Shown piece by piece: positions 32,769-42,744 of a stretch of 64,000 nucleotides of DNA (positions are counted from its first letter, which is position 1; each line of letters opens with the position of its first letter). The stretch spans positions 3,162,001-3,226,000 of the forward strand of contig NZ_JAPEMU010000001.1 in the NCBI RefSeq assembly GCF_026342405.1. The letters are read 5' to 3'. The notes beneath the pieces are model-generated. The model saw only the letters and a program-made list of their open reading frames with translations. It ran no database searches and had not been told where the DNA came from. The position numbers were made by a program, and so were the translations under genes. The stretch is from Kitasatospora sp. NBC_00240. Lineage in GTDB: Bacteria > Actinomycetota > Actinomycetes > Streptomycetales > Streptomycetaceae.

Positions 32769-33479
32769 ATGACCGCGAGCCGCACCGCCCGAGCCGACGT
32801 CCGCGCCGAGCTGACCAGGCAGATCACCGACATCGCCCGGCGCCAGCTCGCCACCGAAGGAGCCGGCGGCCTCTCCCTGCGCGCCGTCGCCCGCGAGATG
32901 GGCATGGTCTCCTCGGCGGTCTACCGCTACTTCGCCTCCCGCGACGAGCTGCTCACCGCCCTGATCATCGACGGCTACCAGGCCGTCGGCGCGGCGGTGG
33001 AGCAGGCCGACGCGAGCCGCCCCGCCGAGGACCACGCCGGCCGCTGGCTGGCCGTCTGCCGGGCCCTGCGCGGCTGGGCGGTGGCCCACCCGCACGAGTA
33101 CGCCCTGCTGCACGGCTCCCCCGTGCCCGGCTACCACGCGCCGGCGGACACCCTGGCCCCCGCGATGCGCACCACCCTCGTGCTCGGCGGCCTGGTCGCC
33201 GACGCCCACCGGGCCGGGGCGATCACCCCGCCGGCCGGCCTTCCCACACCCCCGGCCGTCCTCACCGAGGACGCCGAGCGGGTCCGCCAGGTGATGCCCG
33301 GCGTCCCCGACGACACCGTCCTGCGCGCCCTGACCGCCTGGACGGGCGTCCACGGGTGGCTCGGCTTCGAGCTCTTCGGCCAGTTCACCGGCTCGGTCCT
33401 GAACCTCCCCGAGGCCTTCGACCACACCGCGCGCACCCTCGGCACGCTGATCGGGTTCCGGCCCGCACCGGCCGGCTGA
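32769..33479 (+). CDS. TetR-family regulator with WHG/TetR_C_13-type C-terminal domain
   Basis: The 236-aa product has the TetR helix-turn-helix at about residues 20-65: LTRQITDIARRQLATEGAGG, LSLRAVAREMGMVSSAVYRYF and a final ASRDELLTALI. The C-terminal domain contains the WHG-like segment TAWTGVHGWLGFELFGQF, as in a common Streptomyces TetR subfamily. ATG 32769 is chosen because upstream starts would overlap the operators. It probably represses itself and the divergent SRPBCC gene until a ligand binds. Confidence 0.92.
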   Translation: MTASRTARADVRAELTRQITDIARRQLATEGAGGLSLRAVAREMGMVSSAVYRYFASRDELLTALIIDGYQAVGAAVEQADASRPAEDHAGRWLAVCRALRGWAVAHPHEYALLHGSPVPGYHAPADTLAPAMRTTLVLGGLVADAHRAGAITPPAGLPTPPAVLTEDAERVRQVMPGVPDDTVLRALTAWTGVHGWLGFELFGQFTGSVLNLPEAFDHTARTLGTLIGFRPAPAG

Positions 33480-33526
33480 CCGCGCCCGCCCGCGGGCCGG
33501 GCCCCGCCGCATCCGGGAACGACAAA

Positions 33527-33554
33527 GCCGCGCGGACCGGAAGGTCCACGCGGC
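33527..33554. terminator. Bidirectional hairpin between TetR and sufT-like genes
   Basis: GCCGCGCGGACC pairs with GGTCCACGCGGC around GGAA, with one bulged base. It lies between convergent stops at 33479 and 33579. Confidence 0.75.
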
Positions 33555-33578
33555 AGTGTCGTAACGGAGTAACGGTGC

Positions 33579-34004
33579 TCAGACGTTGAAGCCGAGCGCG
33601 CGCAGCTGCTCGCGGCCGTCGTCGGTGATCTTGTCCGGGCCCCACGGCGGCATCCAGACCCAGTTGATCCGCAGGTCCTGGACGAGGCCGTCGGTGGCGG
33701 TCTTCGCCTGGTCCTCGATGACGTCGGTCAGCGGGCAGGCCGCCGAGGTGAGCGTCATGTCGATGGTGGCCACGTCGGACTCGTCGATGTGGATGCCGTA
33801 GATCAGGCCCAGGTTGACCACGTCGATACCCAGCTCGGGGTCGACGACGTCCATCAGGGCCTCGGTGAGGTCCTCGACGGAGACGGTGCCCGCCGTGGTG
33901 CCGACGATGACCGTCGGACCCTCGGTGGCAACGGTCTCCGCAGGGGTGGCGGCAGCCGGGGAGGCCGCCTCCGGGGCCGTGGTGCTGGTCTCGGTGTCAC
34001 TCAT
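33579..34004 (-). CDS. SufT-like iron-sulfur assembly factor (DUF59/MIP18)
   Basis: DUF59 proteins help mature iron-sulfur proteins. The 141-aa product has a disordered Ala/Thr/Glu-rich first third, then the MIP18 core: EALMDVVDPELGIDVVNLGL and TSAACPLTDVIEDQ with the conserved cysteine. The C terminus contains VWMPPWGPDKIT. It is the last gene of the suf operon, 22 bases after sufU. Confidence 0.93.
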   Translation of the reverse strand: MSDTETSTTAPEAASPAAATPAETVATEGPTVIVGTTAGTVSVEDLTEALMDVVDPELGIDVVNLGLIYGIHIDESDVATIDMTLTSAACPLTDVIEDQAKTATDGLVQDLRINWVWMPPWGPDKITDDGREQLRALGFNV

Positions 34005-34026
34005 ACGTGTGTCCTCCTCTGCTGCT

Positions 34027-34479
34027 TCAGTCGTTGACGGCGGGGTGCTGCGCGAGCGCCTGGGCGGTGGCGTCCTTCCAGGCCATCCAGCTCAGCAGCG
34101 CGCACTTCACCCGCGCCGGGTACTTGGAGACACCGGCGAACGCGACCGCGTCCTCCAGCACCTCCTCGTCGCCCTCGGCCTGGCCCTTGCTCTGCATCAG
34201 CTCCAGGAAGGCCTCCTGGATGAGCTGGCCCTCGCCGACGGTCTTGCCGACCACCAGGTCGTTCAGCACCGAGGCGCTGGCCTGGCTGATCGAGCAGCCC
34301 TGCGACTCGTAGCTGATGTCCGCGACCGTCGAGCCGTCCAGCCGGACCCGCAGGGTGATCTCGTCACCGCAGGTCGGGTTGACGTGATGCACCTCGGCGT
34401 CGCCGTCCCGCAGCCCCTTGCCGTGGGGGTTGCGGTAGTGGTCCAGGATGATCTCCTGGTACATGGAGTCGAGCTTCAT
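34027..34479 (-). CDS. sufU: SufU, sulfur-transfer partner of SufS
   Basis: The 150-aa zinc protein accepts persulfide sulfur from SufS. Its three conserved cysteines are visible in NPTCGDEITL (about residue 37), SQGCSISQASASVLNDL (about 62) and ARVKCALLSW (about 130). The Gly-rich insertion typical of Gram-positive SufU is present before the last cysteine. It is 23 bases after sufS. Confidence 0.95.
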   Translation of the reverse strand: MKLDSMYQEIILDHYRNPHGKGLRDGDAEVHHVNPTCGDEITLRVRLDGSTVADISYESQGCSISQASASVLNDLVVGKTVGEGQLIQEAFLELMQSKGQAEGDEEVLEDAVAFAGVSKYPARVKCALLSWMAWKDATAQALAQHPAVND

Positions 34480-34502
34480 GCCCGCGGCTCCCTTCCGATG
34501 CC

Positions 34503-35795
34503 TCAGCCGAAGAAGTTCCGGACGTGGTGCAGGCCGTCGACGAGGGCGTCGACATCGGCCGGCGTCGAGTACAGGTAGAACGACGCCCGGGTGGTCGCCG
34601 GAATTCCGTACCGCAGGCAGACCGGCCGCGCGCAGTGGTGGCCGACGCGCACGGCGATGCCCTGCTCGTCCAGCACCTGGCCCACGTCGTGCGGGTGGAT
34701 GTCACCCAGCACGAAGGAGATCGCGGCGCCGCGGTCGACCGCCGACCGGGGGCCGATGATCCGCAGGTCCGGGATCTCCAGCAGCCGCTCGACGGCGTAC
34801 TCGGTGATCGCGTGCTCGTGCGCGGCGATCCGGTCCATGCCGATGGCCGACAGGTAGTCGATGGCCGCGCCCAGCCCGACCGCCTGCGCGATCGGCGGGG
34901 TGCCCGCCTCGAACTTGTGCGGCGCCGGGGCGTAGGTGGACGAGCCCATCGTGACGGTCTCGATCATCTCGCCGCCGCCGAGGAACGGCGGGAGGTCCTC
35001 CAGCAGCTCCTGGCGGCCCCAGAGGACGCCGATGCCGGTCGGGGCCAGCATCTTGTGGCCGGTGAAGGCGACGAAGTCGGCCTCCAGCGCCTGGACGTCC
35101 AGCACCATGTGCGGGGCGGCCTGCGAGGCGTCGATCAGCACCAGGGCGCCGACCGCCTGGGCGCGGCGGACGATCGCCTCGACCGGGTTGACGGTGCCCA
35201 TCAGGTTGGAGACCAGCGTGAACGAGACGATCTTCGTCTTCTCGTTGATCAGCTCGTCGAGGTTCGACAGGTCGAGCCGGCCCTCGTCGGTCAGCCCGAA
35301 CCACTTCAGCTTCGCGCCGGTGCGCTGCGAGAGCAGCTGCCACGGAACGATGTTGGAGTGGTGCTCCATCTCGGTGATGACGATCTCGGCGTCGGCGTCG
35401 ACCTTGTACGGCTCGTCCGCCCAGCCCAGCATGTTGGCGACCAGGTTGAGCGACTCCGAGGCGTTCTTGGTGAAGATCACCTCGTCCCGGCTCGGCGCGT
35501 TGATGAACGCCGCGACCTTGTCACGCGCGCCCTCGTACAGGGCCGTGGCCTCCTCGGCCAGGACGTGCACGCCGCGGTGCACGTTGGCGTTGTGCCGCTC
35601 GTAGTACGCGTTCAGCGCGTCGAGCACCTGACGGGGCTTCTGCGAGGTCGCCGCGTTGTCGAGGTAGACCAGCGGCTTGCCGTCGTGCAGCACCCGCTGC
35701 AGGATCGGGAAGTCCTTGCGGAGCGAGTCGCCGAACTCCTGCGCCTCGGCCAGCGGACCGGTCAGCGCACGCGCCGAGCCAGAATCGATTGTCAC
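34503..35795 (-). CDS. sufS: Cysteine desulfurase SufS
   Basis: This PLP enzyme takes sulfur from cysteine. The 430-aa product carries YLDNAATSQKP near the N terminus, EMEHHSNIVPWQ, and the PLP lysine in FTGHKMLAPTG. The catalytic cysteine lies in RVGHHCARPVC near residue 385. The GTG start overlaps the sufC stop by four bases. The N terminus has about 25 extra residues before the core. Confidence 0.96.
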   Translation of the reverse strand: MTIDSGSARALTGPLAEAQEFGDSLRKDFPILQRVLHDGKPLVYLDNAATSQKPRQVLDALNAYYERHNANVHRGVHVLAEEATALYEGARDKVAAFINAPSRDEVIFTKNASESLNLVANMLGWADEPYKVDADAEIVITEMEHHSNIVPWQLLSQRTGAKLKWFGLTDEGRLDLSNLDELINEKTKIVSFTLVSNLMGTVNPVEAIVRRAQAVGALVLIDASQAAPHMVLDVQALEADFVAFTGHKMLAPTGIGVLWGRQELLEDLPPFLGGGEMIETVTMGSSTYAPAPHKFEAGTPPIAQAVGLGAAIDYLSAIGMDRIAAHEHAITEYAVERLLEIPDLRIIGPRSAVDRGAAISFVLGDIHPHDVGQVLDEQGIAVRVGHHCARPVCLRYGIPATTRASFYLYSTPADVDALVDGLHHVRNFFG

Positions 35796-36556
35796 TCGGA
35801 AGCGCCACCCTTCACGTAGGACTCGTAGCCCTCGTTCTCCAGCTTGTCGGCCAGCTCCGCGCCGCCGGACTCGACGATGCGGCCGGCCGAGAAGACGTGG
35901 ACGTAGTCGGGCTTGATGTACTTCAGGATGCGGGTGTAGTGCGTGACCAGCAGGGTGCCGACCTCGCCGCTGGAGGCGACCCGGTTGATGCCCTCGGAGA
36001 CCTGGCGCAGCGCGTCGACGTCCAGGCCGGAGTCGGTCTCGTCGAGGATCGCGATCTTCGGCTTGAGCAGCTCCAGCTGGAGGATCTCGTGGCGCTTCTT
36101 CTCGCCGCCGGAGAAGCCCTCGTTGACGTTGCGCTCGGCGAAGGCCGGGTCCATGTGCAGGGCGGCCATCGCCTCCTTGACCTCCTTCACCCACAGCCGC
36201 AGCTTGGGGGCCTCGCCGCGGACGGCGGTGGCGGCGGTGCGCAGGAAGTTGGAGACCGAGACGCCGGGGACCTCGACCGGGTACTGCATGGCCAGGAAGA
36301 CGCCGGCGCGGGCCCGCTCGTCGACGGTCATGTCGAGCACGTTCTCACCGTCGAGCAGCACCGAACCGCTGGTCACCGTGTACTTCGGGTGACCGGCCAG
36401 CGAGTACGCGAGGGTCGACTTGCCGGAGCCGTTCGGACCCATGATCGCGTGGGTCTCGCCCTGCTTCACGGTGAGGTCGACGCCGCGGAGGATCTCGCGC
36501 GGGCCGTTCTCGGCCTCGACGGAGACGTGCAGGTCACGGATTTCAAGCGTTGCCAT
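35792..36556 (-). CDS. sufC: SufC ATPase
   Basis: The 254-aa ABC-type ATPase of the SufBCD scaffold has Walker A GPNGSGKSTL, the FSGGEKKR signature and Walker B IAILDETDSGLD. It is soluble and drives conformational change of SufB-SufD. The gene is six bases downstream of the Rieske gene and overlaps sufS. Confidence 0.97.
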   Translation of the reverse strand: MATLEIRDLHVSVEAENGPREILRGVDLTVKQGETHAIMGPNGSGKSTLAYSLAGHPKYTVTSGSVLLDGENVLDMTVDERARAGVFLAMQYPVEVPGVSVSNFLRTAATAVRGEAPKLRLWVKEVKEAMAALHMDPAFAERNVNEGFSGGEKKRHEILQLELLKPKIAILDETDSGLDVDALRQVSEGINRVASSGEVGTLLVTHYTRILKYIKPDYVHVFSAGRIVESGGAELADKLENEGYESYVKGGASE

Positions 36557-36562
36557 GGGGAC

Positions 36563-36880
36563 TCAGGACTCCTGGTTGACGGAGACGAGCACATCGTCCC
36601 CTTCGATCTTTACGGGGTAGACAGGGACCGGCTTGGTGGCGGGCAGGCCCGAGGGCTTGCCGGAGCGCAGGTCGAAGCTGGAGCCGTGCAGCCAGCACTC
36701 GATCATGCAGTCCTCGACCTCGCCCTCCGAGAGCGACACGTTCGCGTGCGAGCAGATGTCGTTGATCGCGAACACCTCGCCCTCGGTACGGACGATCGCG
36801 ACCGGGACACCGTTGAGGTCCACACGCTTGGGCTCGTCCTCGGCCAGGTCGCTGAGCGAACAGGCGCGGAGAAAGCTCAT
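36563..36880 (-). CDS. Rieske-type ferredoxin in the suf operon
   Basis: The 105-aa product has the Rieske motif pair: CSHANVSLSEG (C-x-H) and CWLHGSSFD (C-x2-H), ligating a 2Fe-2S cluster. It looks like the ferredoxin subunit of a non-heme oxygenase, but its place between sufD and sufC is typical of actinobacterial suf operons. Its start overlaps the sufD stop by one base. It may supply electrons or be a model client; the exact role is not known. Confidence 0.92.
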   Translation of the reverse strand: MSFLRACSLSDLAEDEPKRVDLNGVPVAIVRTEGEVFAINDICSHANVSLSEGEVEDCMIECWLHGSSFDLRSGKPSGLPATKPVPVYPVKIEGDDVLVSVNQES

Positions 36881-38112
36881 CAGACGTTCGCTTCCAGCTC
36901 GGCCTCGATCTTCTCCAGCAGGTGGTCCTGGATCTCGGCGACGCCGATCTGCTGGACCAGCTCCGCGAAGAAGCCGCGGACCACCAGGCGGCGGGCCTCC
37001 TCGGCCGGGATGCCGCGCGCCTGCAGGTAGAAGAGCTGCTCGTCGTCGAAGCGGCCGGTCGCCGAGGCGTGGCCGGCGCCGACGATCTCGCCGGTCTCGA
37101 TCTCCAGGTTCGGGATCGAGTCGACCCGGGCGCCGTCGGTGAGCACCAGGTTGCGGTTGTGCTCGTAGGTGTCGGTGCCCTCGGCGGCGGCGCGGATCAG
37201 CACGTCGCCGACCCAGACCGCGTGCGCGTCCTTGCCCTGCAGGGCGCCCTTGTAGACCACGTTGGAGCGGCAGTGCGGGGTGTCGTGGTCGATGACCAGA
37301 CGGTGCTCCAGGTGCTGGCCGGCGTCCGCGAAGTACAGGCCGAACAGGTCGGCCTCGCCGCCGGGGGCGGCGTAGGTGACCCGCGGGTGGATCCGGACCA
37401 CGTCGCCGCCGAAGGTGACCACGACGGACTTGAGCGAGGCGTCCCGGCCGACCAGGGCGGTCTGCTGGGCGAGGTGCACCGCGTCGCGGTCCCAGTCCTG
37501 GACCGAGACGAAGGTCAGCTTGGCGCCGTCGCCGACCAGCAGCTCGACGTTGGCGGCCCGGGTGCCGGTACCGGTGTGGTTGATCACCACGACGGCCTCG
37601 GCGAACGGCTTGACGTCGATCACCACGTGGGCGAAACGGGTGCCGCCCTCGCCGTGCACGTCGATCTTCACCGGCTCGGTGAGCACCGTCTCCTTGGGAA
37701 CGGTGACGACCAGCGCCTGCTCGAAGGCGCTGAACGCCTGCGCGGCGACCCGGTCGACCGGCTTGCCGGCCTTGCCCAGGCGGTCGTCGTCGCGGCCGAC
37801 CTGCTCGGCGGTGACGCCGTCCGGCAGGCCCAGCTCCACCTTGTCCACGCCCTTGGCGTCGGCGGCGGCGGTGCCGTCGTGCAGCCCGGCCAGGCGGTGC
37901 AGCGGGGTGAACCGCCAGTCCTCCTCGCGGCCGGTGGGCACCGGGAAGTCGTTCACGTCGTACGAGGGCTTGACCGTGACGCGGGCGTCGATCGGCTGCT
38001 GGACGCTCGCGCGGCCCGTGCCGGGACCGGCCAGCTTCTCGCCGGCGCCGGACGTGCCGACCTCGATGGACCCGGCGGTCGTGGAGCCGGTGCTGTTGTT
38101 GACGTCAGCCAT
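36880..38112 (-). CDS. sufD: SufD scaffold protein
   Basis: The 410-aa beta-helix protein forms the scaffold with SufB. Characteristic segments are GREEDWRFTPL near residue 60, VVINHTGTG, HTY-like EGTDTYEHNRNLVLTDGA and the C-terminal ARGIPAEEARRLVVRGFF. An Ala/Gly/Thr-rich leader of about 45 residues precedes the fold. ATG 38112 follows an AGGAAGAG-type site. The gap from sufB is 56 bases. Confidence 0.96.
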   Translation of the reverse strand: MADVNNSTGSTTAGSIEVGTSGAGEKLAGPGTGRASVQQPIDARVTVKPSYDVNDFPVPTGREEDWRFTPLHRLAGLHDGTAAADAKGVDKVELGLPDGVTAEQVGRDDDRLGKAGKPVDRVAAQAFSAFEQALVVTVPKETVLTEPVKIDVHGEGGTRFAHVVIDVKPFAEAVVVINHTGTGTRAANVELLVGDGAKLTFVSVQDWDRDAVHLAQQTALVGRDASLKSVVVTFGGDVVRIHPRVTYAAPGGEADLFGLYFADAGQHLEHRLVIDHDTPHCRSNVVYKGALQGKDAHAVWVGDVLIRAAAEGTDTYEHNRNLVLTDGARVDSIPNLEIETGEIVGAGHASATGRFDDEQLFYLQARGIPAEEARRLVVRGFFAELVQQIGVAEIQDHLLEKIEAELEANV

Positions 38113-38168
38113 GGCTGTCGTGTTGCTCTCTTCCTGAAAGTTCTCGACTGGACTTCGCGCGGCTGACG

Positions 38169-39584
38169 TCAGCCGACGGAGCCCTCCATCTGCAGCTCGA
38201 TCAGCCGGTTCAGCTCCAGCGCGTACTCCATCGGGAGCTCGCGGGCGATCGGCTCGACGAAGCCACGGACGATCATCGCCATCGCCTCGAACTCGGTCAT
38301 GCCCCGGCTCATCAGGTAGAAGAGCTGGTCCTCGCTGACCTTGGAGACGGTGGCCTCGTGGCCCATCGACACGTCGTCCTCGCGGACGTCCACGTACGGG
38401 TACGTGTCCGAGCGGGAGATGGTGTCCACCAGCAGCGCGTCGCAGAGCACGTTGGACTTCGCGCCCTTGGAGCCCTCGCCGATCTCGATCAGGCCGCGGT
38501 ACGAGGTGCGGCCACCGCCACGCGCCACCGACTTGGAGACGATGTTCGAGGAGGTGTTCGGTGCCATGTGGACCATCTTGGCGCCGGCGTCCTGGTGCTG
38601 GCCCTCGCCCGCGAAGGCGATCGACAGCGTCTCGCCCTTGGCGTGCTCGCCCATCAGGTAGACGGCCGGGTACTTCATGGTGACCTTGGAACCGATGTTG
38701 CCGTCGATCCACTCCATGGTCGCGCCCTCGTACGCCACGGCGCGCTTGGTGACCAGGTTGTAGACGTTGTTCGACCAGTTCTGGATCGTCGTGTAGCGGC
38801 AGCGGCCGCCCTTCTTGACGATGATCTCGACCACGGCGCTGTGCAGCGAGTCCGAGGAGTAGATCGGCGCGGTGCAGCCCTCGACGTAGTGGACGTAGGC
38901 GTCCTCGTCGACGATGATCAGCGTCCGCTCGAACTGGCCCATGTTCTCGGTGTTGATCCGGAAGTAGGCCTGCAGCGGGATCTCCACGTTGACGCCCTTG
39001 GGCACGTAGATGAAGGACCCGCCGGACCACACGGCCGTGTTCAGCGCGGCGAACTTGTTGTCGCCGGCCGGGATGACCGTGCCGAAGTACTCCTCGAAGA
39101 TCTCCGGGTGCTCCTTGAGCGCGGTGTCCGTGTCCATGAAGATCACACCCTGAGCCTCGAGCTCTTCGTTGATCTGGTGGTAGACCACCTCGGACTCGTA
39201 CTGCGCGGCGACACCGGCGACCAGGCGCTGCTTCTCCGCCTCCGGGATGCCCAGCTTGTCGTAGGTCGCCTTGATGTCGGCGGGCAGGTCCTCCCAGGAC
39301 TCCGCCTGCTTCTCGGTCGACCGCACGAAGTACTTGATGTTGTCGAAGTCGATGCCGGTGAGGTCGGAGCCCCAGGTCGGCATGGGCTTCTTGCCGAAGA
39401 GCTTCAGGCCCTTGAGGCGCAGGTTCAGCATCCACTCGGACTCGGACTTCTTCGAGGAGATGTCGCGCACGACCTCTTCGCTGAGGCCGCGCTTGGCCAC
39501 GGCGCCGGCCGCGTCCGGGTCCGACCAGCCGTACTCGTAGGTGCCCAGGCCTTCGAGCTCCGGGTGCGAAACGATGTCAGTCAT
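38169..39584 (-). CDS. sufB: SufB scaffold protein
   Basis: The 471-aa central scaffold is where the iron-sulfur cluster is assembled. The N terminus has [15 protein letters not shown]. The core has [39 protein letters not shown] and [20 protein letters not shown], whose cysteine is conserved. The C terminus has [20 protein letters not shown]. It overlaps the sufR stop by four bases. Confidence 0.97.
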   Translation of the reverse strand: MTDIVSHPELEGLGTYEYGWSDPDAAGAVAKRGLSEEVVRDISSKKSESEWMLNLRLKGLKLFGKKPMPTWGSDLTGIDFDNIKYFVRSTEKQAESWEDLPADIKATYDKLGIPEAEKQRLVAGVAAQYESEVVYHQINEELEAQGVIFMDTDTALKEHPEIFEEYFGTVIPAGDNKFAALNTAVWSGGSFIYVPKGVNVEIPLQAYFRINTENMGQFERTLIIVDEDAYVHYVEGCTAPIYSSDSLHSAVVEIIVKKGGRCRYTTIQNWSNNVYNLVTKRAVAYEGATMEWIDGNIGSKVTMKYPAVYLMGEHAKGETLSIAFAGEGQHQDAGAKMVHMAPNTSSNIVSKSVARGGGRTSYRGLIEIGEGSKGAKSNVLCDALLVDTISRSDTYPYVDVREDDVSMGHEATVSKVSEDQLFYLMSRGMTEFEAMAMIVRGFVEPIARELPMEYALELNRLIELQMEGSVG

Positions 39585-40444
39585 GCGAGGTTCCTCCGCG
39601 CGGACGCAGGTTCCGGATCAGTGAGTGGCGTACCGGCAGTCGGCACCGCACCGGGCGTCCGCGACTTCGCGGACGACGATGCGGCACCGGGTGCCGGCAC
39701 ATAGGTGGTGCAGACCCCGTCGCCGTGGGCGATCGTGGCCAGCCGTTGCACATGGGTGCCCAGGAGTTGGGAGAAGAACTCGGTCTCCGCCTCGCAGAGC
39801 TGCGGGAACTGCTCGGCGATGTGCGCGACCGGGCAGTGGTGCTGGCAGAGCTGAGCGCCCGCCGGGCTGTTGGACGCCGTCGCGGACGGCACCCGCCGCA
39901 CCGTGGCAGCGTACCCGTCGGCACTCAGGGCCTGCGCGAGTGCCTCGGTCCGCTGGTCGGCCGAGGCCTGCTCCAGCGCTCCGAGATACCTCTCGCCCTG
40001 CTTGCCGAAGCGGGCCCGGGCGAAGGCGGCAACCGCCTCCTCGCCCGCCTTGCCGCCGCCCACCGCGTCGGAGATCCAGCGCAGTGCGTCGGCGGCGAGC
40101 TGGTCGTACGCCTGGTAGAAGGCGTCCCGGCCGGACTCGGTGAGACCGAAGACCTTGGCCGGACGGCCCCGGCCCCGGCTGCCGTAGACCCGCTGCTCGC
40201 GGGACTCGACCAGACCGGCGGCGGCCAGGCCGTCCAGGTGGCGGCGCACGGCGGCGGCCGTGAGGCCGAGCCGGCTCGCCAGGTCGGCGGCGGAGGAGGG
40301 GCCGTGGTCCAGAATCGAACGGGCGACCCGGTCACGGGTGGCCCGATGGCCCTCCAGCAGCACCTCGGCCGCGGTTTCGGGCACGGCGCAACCGGGGGCC
40401 GACTCGGCCTCCTGCTGCTGATTCCGCTCCCGCATGTTTTTCAC
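39581..40444 (-). CDS. sufR: SufR-type iron-sulfur sensing repressor
   Basis: The product has 287 aa. The winged helix is at about residues 30-100 ([22 protein letters not shown], then [15 protein letters not shown]). The C-terminal half carries the cluster-binding cysteines in [18 protein letters not shown]. SufR represses the suf operon when it holds a cluster. The first gene of the operon, it starts at GTG 40444, which lies inside the operator palindrome, or at ATG 40435. With a TAATTA box just upstream, the transcript would be nearly leaderless. Confidence 0.94.
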   Translation of the reverse strand: MKNMRERNQQQEAESAPGCAVPETAAEVLLEGHRATRDRVARSILDHGPSSAADLASRLGLTAAAVRRHLDGLAAAGLVESREQRVYGSRGRGRPAKVFGLTESGRDAFYQAYDQLAADALRWISDAVGGGKAGEEAVAAFARARFGKQGERYLGALEQASADQRTEALAQALSADGYAATVRRVPSATASNSPAGAQLCQHHCPVAHIAEQFPQLCEAETEFFSQLLGTHVQRLATIAHGDGVCTTYVPAPGAASSSAKSRTPGAVPTAGTPLTDPEPASARRNLA

Positions 40445-40457
40445 AACACCAGTGTTG
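40444..40457. promoter_or_regulatory. SufR operator, CAAC-N6-GTTG palindrome
   Basis: CAACACCAGTGTTG is a 14-base palindrome with six-base arms. It matches the CAAC-N6-GTTG site I recall being reported for Streptomyces avermitilis SufR. It overlaps the presumed GTG start and transcription start region of sufR. Confidence 0.85.
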
Positions 40458-40516
40458 CGTAATTACTTCCGGAAGGACAAGCCGTGATCCACGCCTCATG
40501 GGTGGCCTCAGTCACG

Positions 40517-40533
40517 CAGGTAAGGCTTACCTG
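40517..40533. promoter_or_regulatory. DtxR/DmdR-type iron box
   Basis: CAGGTAAGGCTTACCTG is a perfect palindrome around a central G. The surrounding 19 bases (40516-40534) match 15 positions of the DtxR/IdeR consensus with core AGGTTAGGCTAACCT. It lies in the divergent region, 72 bases before sufR and 65 before the ABC gene, so either may be iron-controlled. Confidence 0.75.
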
Positions 40534-40598
40534 ACCTGCGGAAACGATCACCGAGGCCCTGTGCGGACCCCGTGTGAAGGCCTCCTAGACTCGCCGGT

Positions 40599-41536
<938 letters not shown>

Positions 41537-41540
<4 letters not shown>

Positions 41541-42361
41541 CCGACCAGACCACCCGGCCGCTCCCGACCGACCGCGCCACCCGGCCCGAATACACCCCCC
41601 GGCCCGGCGCCGCCCCCATCCCCCGGATGCTGCTCGCCCAGACCGCCTTCGAGACGAAGATGCTGCTGCGCAACGGCGAGCAGCTGCTGCTGACGGTGAT
41701 CATCCCCAGCGTCCTGCTGGTCCTCTTCAGCGCCGTCGACATCGTCGCCGTCGACGGCCCCGGCAAGCGCGTGGACTTCCTCGCCCCCGGCCTGCTCGCC
41801 CTCGCCGTGCTGTCCACCGCCTTCACCGGCCAGGCCATCGCCACCGGCTTCGAACGCCGCTACGGCGTCCTCAAGCGCCTCGGCGCCAGCCCGCTCCCCC
41901 GCTGGGCCCTGCTCACCGCCAAGACCGGCTGCGTGCTGGTCACCGAGGCCCTCCAGGTCGCCCTGCTGACCGCCATCGCGCTGGCCCTCGGCTGGTCCCC
42001 GCACGGGCTCGCCACACCGCAGGGGGCACTGGCCGTCGCCGCCCTGCTCGTCCTCGGCACCGCCGCCTTCTCCGGCCTCGGCCTGCTGATGGCCGGCACC
42101 CTGCGCGCCGAAGCCACCCTGGCCGCCGCCAACCTGGTCTTCATCCTGCTGCTGCTGGCCGGCGGCGTGATCGTCCCGCTGTCGAAGTTCCCCGCCGCCG
42201 TCCAGCGCGTCCTGGAACTCCTCCCGATCAACGCCCTCTCGGACGGCCTGCGGGCCGTCCTCCAGCAGGGCGCCGGCGTGCCCTGGGGCGACCTTGGGAT
42301 CCTGGGCGTCTGGTCCGTCCTGGGGCTTGCGGCGGCGGCGCGGTTCTTCCGCTGGGAGTAG
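41537..42361 (+). CDS. ABC-2 type transporter permease
   Basis: The 274-aa protein has six hydrophobic helices after a 35-residue cytoplasmic start, in the ABC-2 pattern (LLLTVIIPSVLLVLFSAVD, ATGFERRYGVLKRLGASPLPR, then a terminal LPINALSDGLRAVL). GTG 41537 overlaps the ATPase stop. The pair makes a homodimeric exporter of unknown substrate. Confidence 0.92.
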
Positions 42362-42383
42362 CGGCCCGCGGCACGCTCCGCGG

Positions 42384-42707
42384 CTACGGGCGCGGGCCCT
42401 TCTTCTCCACCTCGATACGCAGGCCCGCCGAGTCTTCGGCCAGCCATCCGCAGTACGTGGCGAATCCATGTGCCTGCCGTCAGGAACGGATTCCTGGGCC
42501 AAGGTCAGCAGATGCCGAGCCGTGGAGATCAGGCCCGCCGGATTCCCGGAGACCACGACGGTCGGCTCCGGTGACCTCCAGGCGGAGCACCGATTCCTCG
42601 TCACACCAACTCACCGCACCGGTACTCGGGGAGTAGTCCTGAACCTCGACGACAACGTCGGAGGTGGGCGGCTGCCCATCCAGATCCATGCCGTCCACGG
42701 ATGCCAT
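42384..42707 (-). pseudogene. Imm32-like immunity gene broken by two frameshifts
   Basis: ATG 42707 with GGAGGA six bases upstream opens a frame coding VVVEVQDYSPSTGAVSW and DEESVLRLEV. Near 42561-42573 the protein continues only in another frame as PTVVVSGNPAGLISTARHLL and TLAQESVPDGRHM. Near 42461-42469 it shifts again to FATYCGWLAEDSAGLRIEVE and stops at 42384. Each join needs one added base. The composite resembles small Imm32-type proteins (RHLLTLAQ-VP-G-H pattern) known as immunity proteins of polymorphic toxins. It lies 37 bases behind the intact immunity candidate. Two independent shifts favour real decay over sequencing error. Confidence 0.65.
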
Positions 42708-42744
42708 CCCGGTTCCTCCGCGCGCTGCGCCATTGATCAACCAC

